Part shown: positions 10,942 through 18,796 of the stretch, piece by piece | How positions within the stretch are numbered: position 1 is the stretch's first letter | Layout of the letters: each line of letters starts with the position of its first letter | Assembly (NCBI GenBank): GCA_017848795.1 | Contig: JAFIHG010000044.1 | Span: 92,046-156,045 of the forward strand | DNA: 64,000 nt | Direction of reading: 5' to 3' | Origin: Candidatus Nanopelagicales bacterium | GTDB lineage: Bacteria > Actinomycetota > Actinomycetes > S36-B12 > CAIYMF01 | Notes under the pieces: generated by a model | What the model saw: the letters and a program-made list of their open reading frames with translations, nothing else | Told to the model about the DNA's origin: nothing | Database searches by the model: none | Program-made: the position numbers and the translations under genes

Positions 10942-10963
10942 TCCGCTCCCCCCGGAGCGCTCC

Positions 10964-11656
10964 TCAGCCCGCACCGCCCCCGACGACCGCGTCCGAGGAC
11001 GCCTTGCGACGGCGGCGCCGCTTGGGGGGGATCAGCCCCGCGACATCACCGCCGACGTCGTTGCTGCGCAGCACGAAGGGGCGTACGTCGGTGTACCGGA
11101 CGACGCTCACCGAGCCCGGGTCGACCTGCAACCGCTGGAAGGTGTCCAGGTGCATACCGAGCGCGTCGGCGAGGACCGCCTTGATGACGTCGCCGTGCGA
11201 GACGATCGCGTACGTCGCATCGGCGCCGAGCCGGGCGTTCCAGTCGCGTACCGCTCCGACGGCGCGGGCGGACATCTGCGCCATCGACTCGCCCTCGGGA
11301 CCGGGGAACGTCGCTGCGCTGGGGTGTGCCTGCACGACCTTCCACAGCGGGTCCTTCACCAGCACCTTGAGGTCCTGGCCGGTCCAGTCGCCGTACCGGC
11401 ACTCCCCGACCCGTTCGTCGATCTCCAGCGGCGGGCTCGGCTCCCGCCCGGCGAGCAGTGCGTCGGCCGTCTCGCGGGTGCGCTCGAGCGGGCTCGTCAC
11501 GACGGCCGCGAGCGGGACCGCGGCCAGCCGGGCGGCGGTGGCGGAGGCCTGCTGGCGGCCCACGTCGTCGAGGTGCACGCCCGGCGACCAGCCGGCGAGT
11601 ACGCCGTCGGCGTTCGCGAAGGTGCGTCCGTGCCGCACCAGCAGGACCGTGGTCAC
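10964..11656 (-). CDS. Histidine phosphatase, MSMEG_4193 type
   Basis: A 230-residue cytosolic phosphatase of the phosphoglycerate mutase-like branch. The catalytic RHG motif is LLVRHGRTFANADGVLAG at residues 5-22. The second arginine is in TSPLERTRETADALL, the acid is in ECRYGDWTG, and the second histidine in YAIVSHGDVIKAVLAD. The tail ends in a very basic PPKRRRRRKASSD stretch. Start is the GTG at 11656, with TAGGGT 7 nt before it. This subgroup is consistently linked with DUF3090 and SCO1664-like genes; its substrate is unknown. Confidence 0.9.
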   Translation of the reverse strand: MTTVLLVRHGRTFANADGVLAGWSPGVHLDDVGRQQASATAARLAAVPLAAVVTSPLERTRETADALLAGREPSPPLEIDERVGECRYGDWTGQDLKVLVKDPLWKVVQAHPSAATFPGPEGESMAQMSARAVGAVRDWNARLGADATYAIVSHGDVIKAVLADALGMHLDTFQRLQVDPGSVSVVRYTDVRPFVLRSNDVGGDVAGLIPPKRRRRRKASSDAVVGGGAG

Positions 11657-11663
11657 GGGCCCG

Positions 11664-11669
11664 ACCCTA
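11664..11669 (-). promoter_or_regulatory. Putative -10 box of the phosphatase/DUF3090/SCO1664/mshC cluster
   Basis: TAGGGT on the minus strand, 7 nt before the GTG of the first gene in the four-gene cluster. Confidence 0.45.
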
Positions 11670-11710
11670 GCCACTGGCGGTGTGCCGGCCGTCCGGGCCG
11701 CACCGGACGC

Positions 11711-12355
11711 TCAGCCGCCGTCTCGTTTCCCGGGCGCCGCCGTACCTGCGGGCGTGCTCCGCCCGGACAGCCGGCGCAGCAGCAGGTCGATCAGGTATCC
11801 GACCACCAGGCCTGACGCGACGCCGGCGGCTACGGCGAGCAACGGGTTGTCCTCGAACCACCGGCCGGCGAGCACCCCGAGCGCGATGCCGTACGCGGCC
11901 CAGATCAGCCCCGCGAGCAGCACGAGCGGCATGAACCGGTGCCGGGGGTAACGCACGGCGCCCGCGGTCATGTTCACCGCGACCCGCCCGACCGGTACGA
12001 AGCGCGCCGTGACGATGAAAGAGGCGCCGCGGCTGCCCAACGCGCGACCTGCCCAGTCCAGCGCGGCGCGCCCGCGCGCGCCGCGGAAGGGCCGCAGTGC
12101 GCGGACGTTCACGTTCAGCCCGATCAGGTACGCGACCTGGTCACCGGTGAACGCGCCGAAGGCGGCCACCAGCCAGAGCAGCCACACGTTCGGGACGCCT
12201 GCCGCGGCCCACGTGGCGGCGAGCGCGATCACGACGGTCTCGCTCGGGATCGGCGGAAAGAAGCCGTCGATGACGCAGAGCAGGTAGACCAGCGCGAAGA
12301 TCCAGGCGGAGCCGGCGAACGTCAGGACCCACTCCTGCAGGAACTCCACGGACAT
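11711..12355 (-). CDS. DedA family membrane protein
   Basis: A 214-residue polytopic inner-membrane protein of the DedA/SNARE-associated family. It has the usual FFPPIPSETVVIALA motif near residue 32 (conserved acidic residue), a GDQVAYLIGL stretch, and the arginine motif TARFVPVGRVAVNMTAGA near 125, followed by transmembrane helices. Some DedA proteins recycle undecaprenyl phosphate across the membrane; the neighbouring uppP gene fits that role but does not prove it. The C-terminus is short, basic and Gly-rich. The ATG at 12355 is supported by conserved sequence starting immediately after it. Confidence 0.9.
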   Translation of the reverse strand: MSVEFLQEWVLTFAGSAWIFALVYLLCVIDGFFPPIPSETVVIALAATWAAAGVPNVWLLWLVAAFGAFTGDQVAYLIGLNVNVRALRPFRGARGRAALDWAGRALGSRGASFIVTARFVPVGRVAVNMTAGAVRYPRHRFMPLVLLAGLIWAAYGIALGVLAGRWFEDNPLLAVAAGVASGLVVGYLIDLLLRRLSGRSTPAGTAAPGKRDGG

Positions 12356-12457
12356 TCCTCTGCTCTCGCCGGTGGGGCGCCCGAGCGTAGCCGAGCACGC
12401 CGCACGGAGATCGTCGCGGCGGTACGCGTCGCCGCGTCACGAGGCGAAGGGTCCCCC

Positions 12458-13279
12458 TCAGGTCGCGGCGACGACCCCGGAGTAGACGAGCGCGAGGACC
12501 AGCGCGCCGAGCAGCACCCGATACACCGCGAACACGAGCATTCCGTGGCGCACCAAATAACGCAGCAGCCATGCGATCGACGCGTACCCCACGACGAAGG
12601 CCGCCACGGTCGCGACGAGAGTGGGCGCCCACTGCGGACCGCCCGCGTCGCCGACGTGCCGCATCTCGTAGAGACCCGAGCCGACCACGGCGGGGACCGA
12701 GAGCAGGAACGAGAAGCGGGCCGCCGCGGCCCGGTCGTACTGCAGCAGCCGGCCGGCGGTGATCGTCGCACCGGAACGCGACACGCCGGGGACGAGCGCG
12801 AGCGCCTGCGCCAGGCCGTACAGCAGACCGTCGCGCAGCGTCAGGTCGCGGACGTCCTTGCGCTGCGGCGTCACGCGGTCGACGGCGTAGAGCACCAGAC
12901 CGAACAGCACGAGCAGCCAGCCGACGATCCGCAGGTCGCGGGCGCCGGTCTCGATCTGGTCGGCGAACAGCACGCCGAAGACGGCGATCGGCACGCTGCC
13001 GAGGATGATGTACCAGCCGAGCCGGGTCTCGAGCGTGCCGCGCAGCTGCGGGCGGAAGAGCGAGCGGACCCAGCTCCAGGCGATCTGCCACAGGTCGCGG
13101 GCGAAGTACACGACGACCGCCACCATGGTGCCCAGCTGCACCACCGCGGTGAAGGCGGCGCCCGGGTCCGGCCAGCCGAGCAGTGCCGGCACGATCCGCA
13201 GGTGGCCGGAGGAGGAGATCGGCAGGAACTCGGTCAGTCCCTGTACGACGCCGAGGACGACGGCTTCCAGCCAGGTCAC
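12458..13279 (-). CDS. uppP: Undecaprenyl-diphosphatase
   Basis: A 273-residue integral membrane phosphatase that converts undecaprenyl diphosphate to the monophosphate carrier used in cell-wall synthesis. Motif 1, GLTEFLPISSSGHLRI, is at residues 14-29 and motif 2, PGVSRSGATI, is near 165. About eight hydrophobic segments are visible, matching the BacA/UppP topology. Its ATG overlaps the stop of the upstream LLM gene (ATGA, 4 nt), so both are likely translated from one message. The dedA gene follows 102 nt downstream on the same strand. Confidence 0.95.
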   Translation of the reverse strand: MTWLEAVVLGVVQGLTEFLPISSSGHLRIVPALLGWPDPGAAFTAVVQLGTMVAVVVYFARDLWQIAWSWVRSLFRPQLRGTLETRLGWYIILGSVPIAVFGVLFADQIETGARDLRIVGWLLVLFGLVLYAVDRVTPQRKDVRDLTLRDGLLYGLAQALALVPGVSRSGATITAGRLLQYDRAAAARFSFLLSVPAVVGSGLYEMRHVGDAGGPQWAPTLVATVAAFVVGYASIAWLLRYLVRHGMLVFAVYRVLLGALVLALVYSGVVAAT

Positions 13280-14340
13280 GAGCCGGTGCCGGCGGAGGCG
13301 AGCCCGGACTCGTCGAGCACCTCGGCCAGCGTCCGTACCGTGTGGAGCCGCTGCTCACGGCCACCGCCGTGCACGGCGACCGACAGGGTGGTGACGCCGG
13401 ACTCGGCGTACGCCGCGAGCCGGTCGCGGATCCGCTCGCGGGGGCCGATGAGCGTGGTCCGGTCGATGAACTCCAGCGGTACGGCCGCAGCCGCCCCGGT
13501 GTAGTCGCGGGCGAGGTAGCGCTCCTGCACCTCGGCGGCGGCCTGCTCGTAGCCCATCCGCACCGCGAGGCGGTTGTAGAAGTTCTGCTCGCGGCTGCCC
13601 ATCCCGCCGACGTAGAGCGCGGTGTAGGCGCGCAGCGCGTCGGCGCACCGCTCCACGTCGTCACCGATGACCACAGGCACGGTCGGGACGACGTCGAAGC
13701 CCTCCATGGTGTTCCCGTGGCGTGCCCGCCCGGCCGCGACGTGCGCGAGCTGCTCGGCGGCGTGCTCCGGCGCGTAGAAGATGGCCAGCCAGCCGTCGGC
13801 GATCTCCCCGGTCAGCTCGAGGTTCTTGGGTCCGATCGCGGCGAGGTAGACCGGGATCCGCTCGCGCACCGGATGCACCGTCAGGGTGAGCGCCTTGCCG
13901 GGCCCGTCGGGCAGCGGCAGGGTGAAGAACTCGCCCTCGTACCGCAGCCGTTCGCGGGACAGCGCCTTGCGGACCACGGCGACGTACTCCCGGGTGCGGG
14001 CCAGCGGCCGGTCGAACCGTACGCCGTGCCAGCCCTCGGAGACCTGCGGCCCGGACACCCCGAGCCCGAGCCGGAAACGGCCGCCGGAGAGGCTGTCCAG
14101 CGTCGCCGCCGTCATCGCGGTGTTCGCCGGGGTACGGCCCGGGATCTGCAGGATCGCGGAGCCGACGTCGATGCGTTCGGTACGCGCGGCGATCCACGTC
14201 AGCACGGTGACGGCATCCGACCCGTACGCCTCCGCCGCCCAGACGACCGCGTAGCCGAGCCGGTCCGCCTCGACGGCGAGGGCCAGGTTGTCGGCGTCCT
14301 CGCCCGCGCCCCAGTAGCCCATGTTGAGCCCGAGCCTCAT
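13276..14340 (-). CDS. LLM-class F420-dependent oxidoreductase
   Basis: A 354-residue flavin- or F420-dependent oxidoreductase of the luciferase-like superfamily, (beta/alpha)8 barrel. The N-terminus MRLGLNMGYWGAGEDADN, the WAAEAYGSDAV strand-loop and the LDSLSGGRFRLGLGVSGPQV motif are characteristic of the Rv3520c-like subgroup that uses coenzyme F420. A substrate cannot be named. ATG start at 14340; the 3' end overlaps uppP by 4 nt. It is divergent from the aldo/keto reductase across about 110 nt. Confidence 0.88.
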   Translation of the reverse strand: MRLGLNMGYWGAGEDADNLALAVEADRLGYAVVWAAEAYGSDAVTVLTWIAARTERIDVGSAILQIPGRTPANTAMTAATLDSLSGGRFRLGLGVSGPQVSEGWHGVRFDRPLARTREYVAVVRKALSRERLRYEGEFFTLPLPDGPGKALTLTVHPVRERIPVYLAAIGPKNLELTGEIADGWLAIFYAPEHAAEQLAHVAAGRARHGNTMEGFDVVPTVPVVIGDDVERCADALRAYTALYVGGMGSREQNFYNRLAVRMGYEQAAAEVQERYLARDYTGAAAAVPLEFIDRTTLIGPRERIRDRLAAYAESGVTTLSVAVHGGGREQRLHTVRTLAEVLDESGLASAGTGS

Positions 14341-14437
14341 CCGGATCCCTTCCCCGAGCCGTGCGCCCGAACGCTAGCCGACGCGCGGGGTGGCGGTGAC
14401 GACGGATCGCGGTACGGCGGGCGCGGGCCGCGATCAT

Positions 14438-14443
14438 TAGGGT
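14438..14443 (+). promoter_or_regulatory. Putative -10 box of the aldo/keto reductase gene (leaderless)
   Basis: TAGGGT ending 6 nt before the ATG at 14450, which places the expected transcription start on the A of the start codon. Confidence 0.5.
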
Positions 14444-14449
14444 CGGGCC

Positions 14450-15412
14450 ATGGAGCAGCGCCATCTCGGTCGCAGCGGGTTGCAGGTGTCGCGCCTGGGA
14501 CTCGGCACGATGACCTGGGGTCGTGACACCGACGAGCACGAGGCCCGCGATCAGCTCGCCGAGTACCTCGCCGCTGGGGGCACGCTCGTCGACACCGCCG
14601 ACGTCTACGCCGATGGCGCGTCCGAACGCATCGTCGGCCGGCTGCTCGCCGAGGTGGGTCGTGACGACGTCGTCGTGGCGACCAAGGCCGTCGGGCGACG
14701 TACCGGACGGCGCTTCGACGCCAGCCGCCGGCACCTGCTCGCCGCGCTCGATGCGTCCCTCGCGCGGCTGGGCACCGACCATGTCGATCTCTGGCAGTTG
14801 CACCGCTGGGACCCGGCGACCCCGCTCGAGGAGACTCTCGCGGCGGTGGAGGCGGCGGTGCGCAGCGGTCGCGCACGGTACGCCGGCATCTCGAACTACT
14901 CGGGCTGGCAGACGGCCGCCGCGGCCACCACGCTCGCCCGCAGCGGGCTGCCGCTGATCTCCGCGCAGGTCGAGTACTCGCTGCTGCAGCGCGGACCCGA
15001 GCGCGAGGTGCTGCCCGCGGCAGCGGCGCTCGGACTGGGAGTGCTGCCGTGGTCGCCGCTGGGGCGTGGCGTGCTCACCGGCAAGTACCGGCACGGCACC
15101 CCGCCCGACTCGCGTGGCGGCTCGGCCCACCTGGCCGGGTTCGTCGCGCCGTACCTGGAGGGTCGGGCGACCGGGGTCGTCGACGCCGTGTGCACCGCCG
15201 CGGAGGGGCTGGGGGTGGCGCCGCTGGAAGTCGCCCTGGCGTGGGTGCGCGACCGGCCGGGCGTCGTCGCGCCGATCGTCGGCGCCCGCACGGCGACGCA
15301 GCTGCGCGGCGTGCTCTCGGTCGAGGAGCTCGAGCTGCCCGACGAGATCCGGGCGGCGCTCGACGACGTGTCCGCTCCGGAGGTCGGCTACCCCGACGCC
15401 GCGGCTCAGTAG
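14450..15412 (+). CDS. Aldo/keto reductase
   Basis: A 320-residue NADPH-dependent oxidoreductase, TIM barrel. The catalytic tetrad is visible: Asp in TLVDTADVYADG (with the Tyr in DVYADG), Lys in VVATKAVG, and His in LWQLHRWDP. The C-terminal APIVGARTATQLRG is the NADPH-binding segment. The start MEQRHLGRSGLQVSRLG is the standard N-terminus of the family. Substrate unknown. No ribosome binding site is visible, in keeping with the leaderless -10 box. It is followed by a hairpin-rich spacer and a DUF5703 gene on the same strand. Confidence 0.93.
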   Translation: MEQRHLGRSGLQVSRLGLGTMTWGRDTDEHEARDQLAEYLAAGGTLVDTADVYADGASERIVGRLLAEVGRDDVVVATKAVGRRTGRRFDASRRHLLAALDASLARLGTDHVDLWQLHRWDPATPLEETLAAVEAAVRSGRARYAGISNYSGWQTAAAATTLARSGLPLISAQVEYSLLQRGPEREVLPAAAALGLGVLPWSPLGRGVLTGKYRHGTPPDSRGGSAHLAGFVAPYLEGRATGVVDAVCTAAEGLGVAPLEVALAWVRDRPGVVAPIVGARTATQLRGVLSVEELELPDEIRAALDDVSAPEVGYPDAAAQ

Positions 15413-15426
15413 CCCCTCCCCTGCCG

Positions 15427-15475
15427 CGACGTCACTGCTTTCCCGACGTCACTGCTGTCCCGACGTCACTGTCCA
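15427..15475. repeat. Three tandem CGACGTCACTG motifs
   Basis: The motif CGACGTCACTG occurs at about 15427, 15444 and 15461 with 16-17 nt spacing, in the spacer after the aldo/keto reductase stop. The third copy forms the outer end of the long hairpin at 15461-15533, and its inverted form closes that hairpin. The spacing would put the copies at similar helical phase every one and a half turns; no known regulator is assigned. Confidence 0.6.
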
Positions 15476-15533
15476 GGTGGCGGGTTATCCGGCCCCGGAA
15501 CCCGGGTTTCCCGCCACCAGGACAGTGACGTCG
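15461..15533. terminator. Long hairpin (24-bp arms) between aldo/keto reductase and DUF5703 genes
   Basis: The left arm 15461-15484 and right arm 15510-15533 match at 23 of 24 positions, with a 25-nt GC-rich loop. There is no T-run. The inner arm part, GGTGGCGGG / CCCGCCACC, is the same as the arms of the tandem array at 20320-20840. It could end aldo/keto reductase transcription or be a copy of a dispersed palindromic element. Confidence 0.55.
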
Positions 15534-15556
15534 TACGGGGCGGGCACAATGGGGCG

Positions 15557-15778
15557 ATGCTCGGAACGGACACGATCGCGGGCAGGCCGAGCCGCAGCAC
15601 CTGGGAGTACCGCCAACTGTCGCTGCCGCGCGGCACCGGACGCGACGCCGCCAAGGCGGTGCTGGTCGAGGCTGCCGAGCTCGGCCGGTGGGAGCTCGCG
15701 CGGCTGCGGCTGCACCCCGACGGGCGGCGTACGGTGTGGCTGCGCCGCCGTATCGTGCGCGCGGTCCGGACCGCGTGA
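15557..15778 (+). CDS. DUF5703 family protein
   Basis: A 73-residue protein. The central WEYRQLSLPRGTGRDAAK and the LVEAAELGRWELARLRL core followed by DGRRTVWLRRRIVR match the DUF5703 family, small actinobacterial proteins of unknown function. It is basic, with no signal peptide or membrane segment. CACAAT ends 6 nt before the ATG and may be its -10 box. It converges with the M20 peptidase, whose stop lies 3 nt away. Confidence 0.85.
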   Translation: MLGTDTIAGRPSRSTWEYRQLSLPRGTGRDAAKAVLVEAAELGRWELARLRLHPDGRRTVWLRRRIVRAVRTA

Positions 15779-15781
15779 ACC

Positions 15782-17140
15782 TCAGCAGACCCGCAGGAAC
15801 CGGTCGAGCACCCGCGTGCCGAACCGCAGCCCGTCGATCGGCACCCGCTCGTCGATCCCGTGGAAGAGCCCGCTGAACGCCAACGTCGGGGGCAGCCGCA
15901 GCGGCGCGAAGCCGAAGCATCGGATGCCGAGGGTGGAGAACGCCTTCGCGTCGGTGCCGCCCGAGAGCATGTACGGCACCGCGTGCGCACCGGGATCCTC
16001 GGCGCGCAGCGCCGCTGCCATCGCCTCCACGGACGGGCCGTCGAAGGTGGTCTCGAGCGCGATGTCGTGGTTCACGAACTCGCGCGTGATGCCGGGGCCG
16101 AGCAGCTGGTCGAGCGTCGAGAACAGCTCGTCCTCGTACCCGGGCAGGAAACGGGTGTCGAGATGCGCCTGCGCGGTCCCGGGGATGACGTTCACCTTGT
16201 AGCCCGCGTCGAGCATCGTCGGTGCGGCGGTGTTGGCCAGTGTCGCCCCCACCATCCGGGCGAGCGGGCCCAACCGGGCGAGCGTGGTCGGCATGTCATC
16301 GGGGTCGAGGTCTATACCGGTCAGCTCGGCGAGCGCGGAGAGGAACGACCGTACGGTCGGTGTCACGTGGACGGGGAACTCGTGCGCCCCCACCCGGGCG
16401 ACGGCGGCGCACAGCCGGCTGACCGCGTTGTCGTCGTTGAGCATCGAGCCGTGCCCCGCCGTCCCTGCGGCGGTGAGGCGCAGCCAGCCGATGCCCTTCT
16501 CCGCTGTCTGGATGACGTAGAGGCGCAGGTCGTCCTGGACCGTCAGGGAGAACCCGCCCACCTCCCCGACGGCTTCGGTGACCCCGTCGAAGAGGTCCTT
16601 GCGGTGCTTGACGAGCCAGTGCGAGCCGAGCCAGCCGCCGGCCTCCTCGTCGGGCAGCAGCAGCAGCACGATGTCGCGCTCGGGCTGTACGCCGGCGCGG
16701 GTCCACGCCCGCACGTTCGCCAGCGCCATCGCGACGAGGTGCTTCATGTCGATGGCACCGCGCCCCCAGATCATCGGTACGCCGTCGTCCTCCGCCACCT
16801 CGGCGGCGAACGGCGGCAGCGTCCAGTCGCTCGCCTGGGCAGGGACGACGTCCAGGTGGCCGTGCAGCAGCAGCGCACCGCGGTCACGGTCGCGGCCCGG
16901 GATCCGTACGACGACCGCTTCCTGGCGCGGTCCCCCGCAGACGATCCGCTCGGGCTCGAGCCCGACCTCCTGCAAGGTGGCCATGGCGTACTCGGCCGCC
17001 TCGGAGGTGCCCGGTCCCTCGCCGTCTCCGAAGTTCGTGGTGTCGAACCGGATCAGGTCGCGGCACAGTTCCACGACCTCGTTCTCGGCGGCGGGCAGGG
17101 GCTCGATCGTCGCTGCGCTGGTCACCGTCATGCCCGCCAT
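15782..17140 (-). CDS. M20 family metallopeptidase
   Basis: A 452-residue di-zinc amidohydrolase/dipeptidase of the ArgE/DapE/ACY1/CPG2 group. Metal ligands are seen in LLLHGHLDVVPAQ (His, Asp), WGRGAIDMKH (bridging Asp) and LLPDEEAGG (catalytic Glu and ligand Glu); the C-terminal ligand is the His in FSGLFHGIDERVP. The dimerisation domain includes AAGTAGHGSM. No signal peptide, so cytosolic. The ATG at 17140 is preferred because GGGAGGG lies 4-5 nt upstream. The exact substrate (N-acyl amino acid or peptide) is not predictable. It is divergent from the tRNA gene. Confidence 0.92.
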   Translation of the reverse strand: MAGMTVTSAATIEPLPAAENEVVELCRDLIRFDTTNFGDGEGPGTSEAAEYAMATLQEVGLEPERIVCGGPRQEAVVVRIPGRDRDRGALLLHGHLDVVPAQASDWTLPPFAAEVAEDDGVPMIWGRGAIDMKHLVAMALANVRAWTRAGVQPERDIVLLLLPDEEAGGWLGSHWLVKHRKDLFDGVTEAVGEVGGFSLTVQDDLRLYVIQTAEKGIGWLRLTAAGTAGHGSMLNDDNAVSRLCAAVARVGAHEFPVHVTPTVRSFLSALAELTGIDLDPDDMPTTLARLGPLARMVGATLANTAAPTMLDAGYKVNVIPGTAQAHLDTRFLPGYEDELFSTLDQLLGPGITREFVNHDIALETTFDGPSVEAMAAALRAEDPGAHAVPYMLSGGTDAKAFSTLGIRCFGFAPLRLPPTLAFSGLFHGIDERVPIDGLRFGTRVLDRFLRVC

Positions 17141-17182
17141 GATGCCCTCCCGGCGCGGTTTCCGAGCCTTCGGCGGCCGGGG

Positions 17183-17188
17183 TATAGT
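17183..17188 (+). promoter_or_regulatory. Putative -10 box of the tRNA-Leu gene
   Basis: TATAGT, 13 nt before the mature tRNA 5' end. TTTCCG at about 17159 could be a weak -35. This is the best sigma-70-like -10 hexamer in the window. Confidence 0.5.
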
Positions 17189-17201
17189 TCCCGCGTTCCA
17201 C

Positions 17202-17285
17202 GTCCGGGTGGCGGAATTGGCAGACGCGCTAGCTTGAGGTGCTAGTGCCCGCAAGGGCATGGGGGTTCAAGTCCCCCCTCGGACA
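17202..17285 (+). tRNA. tRNA-Leu (anticodon GAG)
   Basis: An 84-nt class II tRNA that decodes CUC/CUU. The acceptor stem pairs GTCCGGG with CTCGGAC (one G-T), with discriminator A73. The D-loop is GGCGGAATTGGCAGACGC. The anticodon stem CTAGC/GCTAG encloses TTGAGGT with GAG at 34-36. The long variable arm is TGCCCGCAAGGGCA, and the T-arm is GGGGG TTCAAGT CCCCC. The CCA tail is not encoded (ACCG follows). It lies between the divergent M20 peptidase and a lipoprotein gene. Confidence 0.97.
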
Positions 17286-17447
17286 CCGTTACTCCTCTCC
17301 TTCCGCTCCCGGCCGCCGCCCGAAGCCTCCTGCCGTAGGTGATCAGGCCGCGCCCCGGCCGAGTGGAAGTTCTCCGCGATCCTGGTTGACTGGATCGACA
17401 CGTGCTGTTCGCGCGACGCCGTCGTCGCATGCGGGGATGGAGTTCTC

Positions 17448-18092
17448 GTGTCGTTCGTCCGACTGGGCCGAGGCACCTTGCTGGCTGGTGGGTGCGCTGC
17501 CGTGCTGCTGCTCGGGGGGTGCGCTTCCGGCGGGGACTCCGAGGGCGCTCCGGTGTCCCCACCGGCGCCGACCGCTTCCGAGCCGGGGCCGGCGTCATCG
17601 GCCCCGGAACCGACGACCTCGCCGAGCAGCCCGTCACCGACCCAGTCCACCCCGGCGCCGGAGCGGACGCCCGCACAGACGCAAGCCCTGCTGGTCGCGG
17701 CGGACACGGCGGTCGGTGCCGTGGGCGGATCGCGGCTGTACGCCATCGACCGTGAAGGCACGAGCTGGGAGGTCGACGTCGTCACCAGCGACGGCACGCG
17801 GTACGAGCTGCACGTGTCGACCAACGGGAAGAAGGTGGTGAGCGGTCCGCAGCGCAAGGGCAAGAAGGCGAAGTACCTCGACCGGATCAAGGCGGCCAAG
17901 GTGGATCAGCGCACCGCCGTCGACGCGATCCTTTCCGCCGTGCCCGCCGCGGTCGTCTCGGAGCTGGAGCTCGACACGGAGCACGGCCGCACTGTCTGGG
18001 AGGCGGACGTGCGCAACGCGTCCGGCGACCGCAGGTCGCTCGAGATCGACGCGCGGACCGGGATCATCGTGAAGAACCGGCCCAAGCACTGA
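17448..18092 (+). CDS. Secreted lipoprotein with PepSY-like repeats
   Basis: A 214-residue protein. Residues 1-25 form a lipoprotein signal peptide with lipobox LLGGC; the cysteine would be lipidated and the rest exported to the cell surface. A Pro/Ser/Thr-rich linker of about 50 residues follows. Two PepSY-like units come after: the first around YAIDREGTSWEVDVVTSDG with YELHVSTNGKKV, the second around ELELDTEHGRTVWEADVRN with SLEIDARTGIIV. PepSY proteins may inhibit proteases or sense ligands at the envelope. The GTG start is supported by the signal peptide beginning directly after it. Nothing notable lies in the 160 bp between the tRNA and this gene. Confidence 0.85.
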   Translation: MSFVRLGRGTLLAGGCAAVLLLGGCASGGDSEGAPVSPPAPTASEPGPASSAPEPTTSPSSPSPTQSTPAPERTPAQTQALLVAADTAVGAVGGSRLYAIDREGTSWEVDVVTSDGTRYELHVSTNGKKVVSGPQRKGKKAKYLDRIKAAKVDQRTAVDAILSAVPAAVVSELELDTEHGRTVWEADVRNASGDRRSLEIDARTGIIVKNRPKH

Positions 18093-18105
18093 CACCGGGC
18101 GCGCG

Positions 18106-18564
18106 CTACTCGGGCGCGGCCGGGCGGCGCCCGGCGAGAACCGTGCGCCAGGCCGCGGCATCGACCACCCGGAAGCGCCGGCCGGTCAGCCGGTGCGGCA
18201 CGATCCGCAGGAAGACGTTCTTGGGTCCGGCGTGCCATGGCAGCAGCGGCAGCTCGGCGCTCTCGAGCGCCTCGTCCCCCGTACGGATCTCCTGTCCCCT
18301 GCCGTGCACCACGACGCTCCACGCCTCCTCGCTGGGCTCGTCGTAGCCGTCCACCTCGAAGGCCAGCGCCGGCTCGGCCTCGAGGGCGGCGAGCTTGGCG
18401 CCGGCCGCTGTGCGGAACACCAGCGAGCCGCGGTCGACGGCGTAGTTCACCGGGAAGATGTCGGGTCCCTCCGCCGTGCACACGGCGAGCCGCCCGACCT
18501 CGGTACGGCGCAGCAGCGCCCAGCACGCGCTCTCGTTGAGTCGTTGCACCTCGTCCATGGCCAT
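18106..18564 (-). CDS. Pyridoxamine 5'-phosphate oxidase family protein
   Basis: A 152-residue split-barrel flavin-binding protein of the PNPOx-like / nitroimidazole-reductase-like group. The N-terminal WALLRRTEVGRLAVCTAEGP, FPVNYAVDRGSLVFRTAAG and KLAALEAEPALAFEVDGYDE follow the usual strand-turn pattern, and the C-terminal FLRIVPHRLTGRRFRV is typical. It most likely binds FMN or F420; the substrate is unknown. Its ATG is at 18564 (MAMDEVQRLN). It converges with the lipoprotein gene (13 nt between stops). The 230 bp upstream contain a TATCGT near 18687 that may be a promoter for the next gene, and otherwise nothing recognisable. Confidence 0.85.
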   Translation of the reverse strand: MAMDEVQRLNESACWALLRRTEVGRLAVCTAEGPDIFPVNYAVDRGSLVFRTAAGAKLAALEAEPALAFEVDGYDEPSEEAWSVVVHGRGQEIRTGDEALESAELPLLPWHAGPKNVFLRIVPHRLTGRRFRVVDAAAWRTVLAGRRPAAPE

Positions 18565-18796
18565 ACCGCAGTCTCACGACCGGGCGCGCGTCCTGGAAGG
18601 GCCCAAGGGCCCTGCCGTCGCGCGGGCCGCGGTGCTCCGGCAGACCCGGACGGGGTAGATCGTTCCCAAACGACGCCTTCGCCCGCTATCGTGCCGGGCG
18701 CAGCCCGACCCGGCCCTTCCCCCGCTCCCGCGGCCGGACCGACCGAGCCGGCGCGGACCCCTGGTGCGCGCGTGGCGCTCGTACGACTGGAGCACG

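Noticed and set aside
18565-18796. ydaO-type c-di-AMP riboswitch ahead of the secreted Cys/His protein
   Set aside because: No matching conserved core could be found in this 230-bp region.
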